Position numbers and translations under genes: made by a program. Shown in pieces: positions 58,214 through 64,000 of a stretch of DNA of 64,000 bases. The notes beneath the pieces were generated by a model that searched no databases, was not told the DNA's origin, and was given only the letters and a program-made list of their open reading frames with translations. Source of the stretch: Lotus japonicus (taxonomy: Eukaryota; Streptophyta; Magnoliopsida; Fabales; Fabaceae); the NCBI RefSeq assembly GCF_012489685.1, contig NC_080042.1, positions 63,871,802 through 63,935,801 on the forward strand. Direction: 5' to 3'. Position 1 is the first letter of the stretch, and each line of letters begins with the position of its first letter.

Positions 58214-59407
58214 TCAAAGCTTAGACAGTATAAGTAAGTTAGGTGTGTTTGCACACGCTACAAGAGTCATGGAATATATTATATTGAAATGAGAAAGAAT
58301 GGTTAGAAGGTTACCGTCGTTCTTGCGCTCTCCTCTGGCTAACTTCTTCGATCCTCCTCCGTCCATAATATGAACTGTTCCCCTAGTAGTGAGGCTCTTT
58401 CCCCTTACAGTGTTAACAGATGGCTCCCTCTTGGGCGCCTTACAATCCACGGCTAGATGTCCCACTCGGTTGCAATTAAAGCATCTTGGTCCAGTCGCTG
58501 GGCACTTGTCAGCAAAATGTCCAGTCTCCCCACACCGGAAACATGTCACATCCGTGTTGCCGACTTGATTCCCTGCACCTCCAGTAGCAAGGGTCATCGG
58601 TTTGTACTGTCCTAGGGTATAACCTTCCCCCATAGGGCGCTGATAAGGCTTCTTCATCTGAAACCTTCCTTTTCCAAGATTGTCTTGGGAGCTCGACCTC
58701 ATCGGTCCCCCAGTTCCTGCCCTATTCGTCCTTCTATTTTTCATCAGCTCCACCTCTGTGGCCTTCTCCACCAAGGCTTGAAACCGCATAATACCCAACG
58801 ACCTCACAGAATCTTCGATGTCTGCTCTCAGCCCATTCAGAAACCGCTTACACATGTAGCGTTCATCAACATGGTTGTTGAAAAACTGGAAGTGCTTAGC
58901 CAATGATTCCAGCTTGGAAGCATACTCAGGTACGGTCATGCTCCCTTGACAAAGGGTCAGAAATTGTGCCTCTCGCTCGTCTCGAGCGCTAGTTGGAAAG
59001 TACTTCTCCAGAAATGCAGTACGAAAGGAGTTCCAATTCACCTCTTCGTGGTTTGCTCTCATAATTCCTCTGGTACCCTTCCACCAGTACTCAGCGTCGC
59101 CCAGCAGCAGATAAGTTGCCAGGCCCACCTTAGCCCCTTCAACAGTCTGCAGTACTTCGAAAATCTTCTCAATTTCTTGGATCCATAGATCCGCATTGTC
59201 CGGGTCAGTCCCACCCATGAACTTGGGTGGATCCTGCCTTCTGAAATCATTCAGTCCCCTGTTCTGGTCCAGGGCTACTTCTCTCTGAAGCCGGTGTAGC
59301 TCGCGTGTATCCTCAGTAGCACGCCTATGTGCATTGTCATTCGTCTGTACAGTCATTGCTTGGACCAAAGTGGCCACCATCTCAGCAAGTTGGTTCGAGT
59401 TCACCAT
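58214..59407 (-). CDS. Gag protein, unit 2
   Basis: A 397-codon ORF identical to the unit 1 gag except for Ser in place of Arg at residue 338 (GKSLTTRG against GKRLTTRG). The gag domain and both zinc knuckles are unchanged and it has the same decayed protease start. Two intact, nearly identical gag genes indicate either recent duplication or retained function; the array structure favours recent duplication. Confidence 0.88.
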   Translation of the reverse strand: MVNSNQLAEMVATLVQAMTVQTNDNAHRRATEDTRELHRLQREVALDQNRGLNDFRRQDPPKFMGGTDPDNADLWIQEIEKIFEVLQTVEGAKVGLATYLLLGDAEYWWKGTRGIMRANHEEVNWNSFRTAFLEKYFPTSARDEREAQFLTLCQGSMTVPEYASKLESLAKHFQFFNNHVDERYMCKRFLNGLRADIEDSVRSLGIMRFQALVEKATEVELMKNRRTNRAGTGGPMRSSSQDNLGKGRFQMKKPYQRPMGEGYTLGQYKPMTLATGGAGNQVGNTDVTCFRCGETGHFADKCPATGPRCFNCNRVGHLAVDCKAPKREPSVNTVRGKSLTTRGTVHIMDGGGSKKLARGERKNDGNLLTILSHFNIIYSMTLVACANTPNLLILSKL

Positions 59408-59605
59408 GTTCTGTTAAGTTAAGCAAACAGTTAGTACTCATCATAAGATAGCATCTAGCATGACTATACAATATGATTAAGCAATAACTTCAATCAATTC
59501 TAAGCGAAAAATCGCTTGCAGACAATCAATTTTTTTACTCTTTGCAGAGTCACACAACCTAGCACAGAAGACCTATTCCCCAACAACTCCCGAAAGACTA
59601 GACAA

Positions 59606-59617
59606 GCTCTGATACCA
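59606..59617 (-). promoter_or_regulatory. Primer binding site, unit 2
   Basis: TGGTATCAGAGC on the minus strand beside LTR 3, complementary to initiator tRNA-Met. Confidence 0.9.
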
Positions 59618-59620
59618 CAA

Positions 59621-62600
59621 TGTAACACCCCGATTTCGGTGGCGTCACTTTAGTAACCAAAATAAACTTAATGCGGAAAAACGTAAATATTTTTTTTTAT
59701 GACAACTAAGACTGAAATAAATAAAACCCAAATGCGAAAGGTAACAGAACTAATACACAATACATATAACATTCCCCGCTGTAAGTAGCGACCTCGTCAC
59801 GAGTAACCTCCAGTGACGGAAAGTAGAAAAGTGTAACGCCCGTAGGCAAAATGTACAATCCCCAAAATGATAGGTCAAGTGTCAGCAACACAAGCCCTCC
59901 AAAAATAAGAATAAGTCAGAGCTAGGACACTAACACCCAACCTTAGTAGACTCTAAACACCCATCCCCCATACTTCCATCATCGACTCTCATCTGGTCAT
60001 GCATGAAGTCCGGGTCCACGTCAAAGGCTCAGTAGTAGTCATTTCGCTCCGGGTCTTCCCCGAATGACGAAGAATCACGAAAGAATCCATCGACGACATC
60101 TGACAAAAAGGGCATACATAGCCCCCCAAACACAGGTAGCACGCGCAAGGGTCAACTTACGGAATATAGTATAGAGAATACAAGACAACAGGTAAAGTAT
60201 AAGGGGTATAGATATATATGTTATATATATACATATAAGTTCTGCATTGTCTACCCTAAGGTTTAAACATAGCATGTTATCAACACTCTAGTACAATTCC
60301 ATCATCAAAGCACATAACGATATCTATCAACATCTACTCATCAAAACACATAACGATGTTTATCAACATCAACTCATCAAAACACATAACGATACAATTA
60401 GAGTGCATGATATGTCAATGCAACGTCACTCTCGACGGTTCCAGAAAGAATAGGCTGGGCACGATCGAGTCGGTCCTAACACTGGCATTGTGTCGACCAT
60501 AACCCTCGACTGTCACTTACCACCTTGACATAGCCGGATCAGTCCTAACCCTGCGGGTCGACTTTTCCCTCCGCTATGCCCGACAATCAACAGGTCGATC
60601 CTAACCTCACGGTCGATCATATCCCCCGTCGATGTCCGAATTACCCGAAGGTATAAACTGTACCCGAAGGTATAAACTGTACCCGAAGGCATAAACTGTA
60701 CCCGAAGGCATAAACTGTACCCGAAGGCATAAACTGTACCCGAAGGCATAACTGTACCCGAAGGTATAAACTGTACCCGAAGGCATAAACTGTACCCGAA
60801 GGCATAAACTGTACCCGAAGGCATAACTGTACCCGAAGGCATAAACTGTACCCGAAGGCATAAACTGTACCCGAAGGCATAACTGTACCCGAAGGCATAA
60901 ACTGTACCCGAAGGCATAAACTTAACTCATGATGATTCCTCGAATCATCCGACTCATCTCCATCCGATGGTCAAAAACTGCTCAGCGAGCAAAGAGTATC
61001 GACATACTCGAAAACTATCAGTCTCCCGGCTTATCCCTCGGATAGCCCAACGACATAACTGCTCCCACAGCACAAGAGTATCAACATACTCAAAACTTCT
61101 CAACTTTCTCAACACTTGGATCCGACGACACTTCTCGTTTTCCAAAACTAAGATCTTCATCCTAAGCTTCCTTTCGAGTTTATTATCATTATTTGAAGAT
61201 TTTAGAGGTTGTTTAATGTCTTATGAGTTTTCTTTACAAAATGAGATCCTTTTAATCTTATCGCGAATCTTATAAGTTCCCGGGATCTCCAAATCCCAAA
61301 TGACTCCAGAGAATGTCTCGATCCATAAACACCATAACAAGGCCCGAATCTCATTCGCCCTATCAAACTTTCTCAAAACTCTCAAAATAAAATCGGCATG
61401 ACCTGCCCGCTATTCTCACTACTCAGAATCACAGATATGAGTGCAAGACATAGTTAAATCATCACAGTCATCAATCATGTCATATATCAATGCATCTCAG
61501 AATAAACACGTAGCACTTAGCATATAAATCATGCACCACACATCCTAGATTACCCACATAGCACATAGCATGTAAGTCAATCTCAAAAACATAGTAGCAG
61601 ATGCATCATCTACATTGTCAGCCGAAGCCTCAGAAAACATTTTCCCAATCATACACAAACAAGTGCATAAACAGTAAATCAAGTCGAATGCGTCGACACC
61701 TAAAGCATTAGCTAGTAAGGTAAGTTGCCTTTACCTCTAGTTATTCCAGCGTTCTCCTCAAACGTTCCTTCACAATGAGCTCCTTGATCTTCAGGAAATT
61801 CCTCAAAAGCACCTTTAAAGTAAAACCACAGAATTCTATCAAAATCTATCGGAAACTAAGCTACTAATACTTACTAAGGTTACCCGAAGTAGTACATACT
61901 CCGAGGTACGATAATCTAGCGCGAAAGAACAAGTTTTCGAAAAAGGAATTTTCCTCCCTCCCCCTAAGAGTGCTCGGCCACTTTTCACAATTGTGGGACT
62001 CGATTTTTCTTCGATCAAACTTGGTTCCTATGCTATCATTAGCCGTAACTAAGGGTATTCTGAACTCGGAAAAATTATCGGATCAAAAACTGTCGCAGGG
62101 GTATTTTGGTCATGATTTTTAACTTAGAAATTTCAAAACTGAAATCCCAAAAACCAAATTTTGCAGGGACGTCACCAACGACGTTTATGAAAACTAATCC
62201 TACTAGCACTAAGCTAAGGCGATAGTTTTCAGCCTAAAGGTAGAAGCTTTACTCCAAAAACTCCAAAAATGGGTATTTTAGGCTAAAATTGATTCCGGCG
62301 GAATTCCGGCGACATAACGGAAAATCTAATCCGGCAGAAGTGATCTTGGGCACATAAAGAAGAGGTTTAGAATCAGAAATGAAAGATTCGGGATAGTTTT
62401 GCAAAAACCCATAAACTATCAACTCGGAAAAGTCTACAGAAAAGCTATGGAAAAAGCGATCAGAGGTAAGGATTAGCGACTATACCTCGAAACCTTGAAG
62501 TAGCAACTGATTGATCGACGATCAAGCAAGAAATGAAGAAAATCTCTCCTCCTCCTCTCCTATGCAAACTCGCGGCCTTGAATGGGTTTTTGGGTGAGTT

Positions 62601-63342
62601 TTGTGATTTTTTTCTCATTTCTTGGCTATATATAGAGGTTGGCAAAACGCGGTAAAATGAAAGTTTCGCGAATCTGATTTTTCCGGCTTCATTCTCCATG
62701 AAGTATAAGATAGGTTTTGGCGAAAGAATTCCAAAACTAAAATGAGGTCTCCTTGTATTTTTGGCGACTAATGCATAATCGGTATAAAACTATTTTACCC
62801 GATAAGTTGCTTTTTTGCATCGGATGTCGGAATAGAAAACTTCCTTCTGAAGAAAGATTAAAATCATCAAGAGAAATGGGTGTACGCGTGTGGAATATTC
62901 ATTTGAAGCTCTGAATAGAAAAAGTCTTCATTGTCGAGAAATTCTAGGGTTTCGAAATACCAGGGTTTCGGTTTCGGCAAACTTCCGATGATTGGAATCG
63001 GACGTTCGTAGATTCTAGAGTTTCGCCTCGAAACGATTGTGATATATGGAAAAAGAGAAGTTCTAACATTTCTCTGAAGATTTTTGGAATTAACTTCCAT
63101 CGTGCCTAAAAGTGAAAACTAGCTATATACTAGGGTTTCTGACCTAGGTTTAAGCGTATAACGATCGTGCTATAACTTTTATCGACTTCGGTACGATCCT
63201 CAGACTTTTCCTGAACTTTCTCCTTCATAAATTTATTTCATTTGGTAAAATCTAGTTCAGGTTTCCCTTCACGATACATCAACCCTAATCGTGAATAGGA
63301 TTCTATTTACTTGGCATAAGCTTAAAAACTTGGGGCCTTACA
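59621..63342 (-). repeat. LTR 3
   Basis: 3722 bases. Its right third has private differences from LTR 1 and LTR 2 (A at 62698, an extra T near 62816, an extra G near 63334). Confidence 0.93.
60645..60921. repeat. 19-bp tandem repeat in LTR 3, 15 units
   Basis: Same unit as in the other LTRs. The pattern of GTATAA and 18-base variants follows LTR 2 closely, with one unit fewer. Confidence 0.93.
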
Positions 63343-64000
63343 TTACTACCCTCCAAAAAGAAAGTTTCGACCTCGAAACTTAAGGGTCAGTAAAAAAATT
63401 CCGGATATTATTCCTTGATCTTTTCCTCTAAATCCATATAGCACCGTCCATGTCTTTGTTCTAAATAACTTCCACCGAAGCACTCTGCTTTCTCCTCGAT
63501 CGTTTCACTATTCCAGCCCCAATGCGGACCGACGGCGTCTCAAAAGACATATCATCTTCCAACTCTATGTTGTCCGGTTCGACCACTTGCATCGGGTCTC
63601 CGTTGGAAATAATATTTGTTGGCATTCGTGCAATCGCACAGCCTTTACCACTTATTCCTTTGCTTTTGTTCGTCCAAAATGTTGATTAGAAACTCGGTAC
63701 ATCTCTATGCTTCGGAGTGAATGCTCAACTTGAGTCTTAATACCTTGTGCATCACAAGACTCATTCCCTTTAACATTAACTTATCAACAATTATAAGCTA
63801 ACCTTCATCTTAATATCTAACAATTCATTATTACCGTCTTCGTCCTCAAAAACCTTCCTCACTCAAACCAACTCAGACTTACTGAAAGCCCTAACACTTC
63901 GCATAAATCGAGATTTATCCTCTAGAAGATCAAATCATAACTATACCTCAAGGGACTTAACTAGTCATTTCGTCATCCGATCCTCTAACCTTCTGAGGTT
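63343..64000 (-). mobile_element. Internal region 3, cut by window end
   Basis: This is the start of a third internal region (3' side). It carries the same chromodomain scar at about 63399-63601, but with one-base indels that regions 1 and 2 lack (near 63435, 63790 and 63850). It therefore comes from a different copy of the family. Confidence 0.85.

Larger units (their letters stand above)
56661..59620 (-). mobile_element. Internal region 2
   Basis: 2960 bases, exactly the length of internal region 1. The only difference I noticed by eye is at 58396 (T, against G at 51696). Confidence 0.85.
46274..64000 (-). mobile_element. Tandem array of a gag-only Tekay/Del-type LTR element
   Basis: The order left to right is LTR (46274-49960), internal (49961-52920), LTR (52921-56660), internal (56661-59620), LTR (59621-63342), internal (63343 to window end). 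Neighbouring units share one LTR, with a period of 6.65-6.70 kb. The element reads on the minus strand. The left host junction is inside the LINE endonuclease (flank ...GCATGGGTTT); the right junction is outside. Long LTRs, an initiator-Met primer site, the gag type and a chromodomain scar fit the Tekay/Del chromovirus lineage. With gag only, it resembles the published TR-GAG class of non-autonomous elements. Confidence 0.92.

Overview
This is a window of plant nuclear DNA from a dicot, most likely a legume. Genes contain spliceosomal introns, non-coding DNA is AT-rich, and most of the sequence is nested plant transposable elements: Ty3/gypsy Tat and Tekay/Del types, LINEs, SINEs, Helitrons, and hAT, MULE and Stowaway-type MITEs. 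The legume guess rests on the general look of the SINE and LINE sequences and is not proven. There is no bacterial, organellar or viral gene order.

Layout. 1-2065: right end of a Helitron carrying a broken En/Spm (Transposase_24) exon. 2066-8375: copy A of a 2-kb duplicated segment. It is interrupted by a 5'-truncated LINE, which is itself interrupted by a 3.84-kb solo LTR with TSD CTGTT. Copy A carries one exon of a conserved plant protein. 8912-9580: a hAT-type MITE with a perfect 8-bp TSD. 10103-21213: a complete 11.1-kb Tat-lineage Ty3/gypsy element on the minus strand (TSD AAGCC). Its pol is lightly damaged, and it carries a spliced gene in the opposite orientation. 21370-25755 and 27357-30973: two tandem, apparently intact eight-exon MATE (DETOXIFICATION) transporter genes on the minus strand. 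These are the only clearly functional host genes here. Their introns hold a MULE-type MITE and other repeats. 31250-39158: AT-rich intergenic DNA with SINEs, two Helitron 3' ends and an unrecognised exon remnant. 39159-41163: copy B of the duplicated segment, without the LINE or LTR. 41301-41447: a foldback Stowaway-like MITE. 42233-46273: the 3' part of a decayed LINE on the minus strand. 46274-64000: a tandem LTR-internal-LTR-internal-LTR-internal array of a gag-only Tekay/Del derivative, running off the window.

How it fits together. The MATE pair probably exports small molecules across the vacuolar or plasma membrane. The rest is a record of successive insertions. The Tekay-type array is the most unusual part. 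Diagnostic differences show that its middle LTR is a mosaic of the two outer LTR types, in the order expected from unequal crossing-over between the two LTRs of one element. The internal region keeps gag and a chromodomain scar, but the protease catalytic motif is gone and most of pol is deleted, so any mobility would need enzymes supplied in trans.
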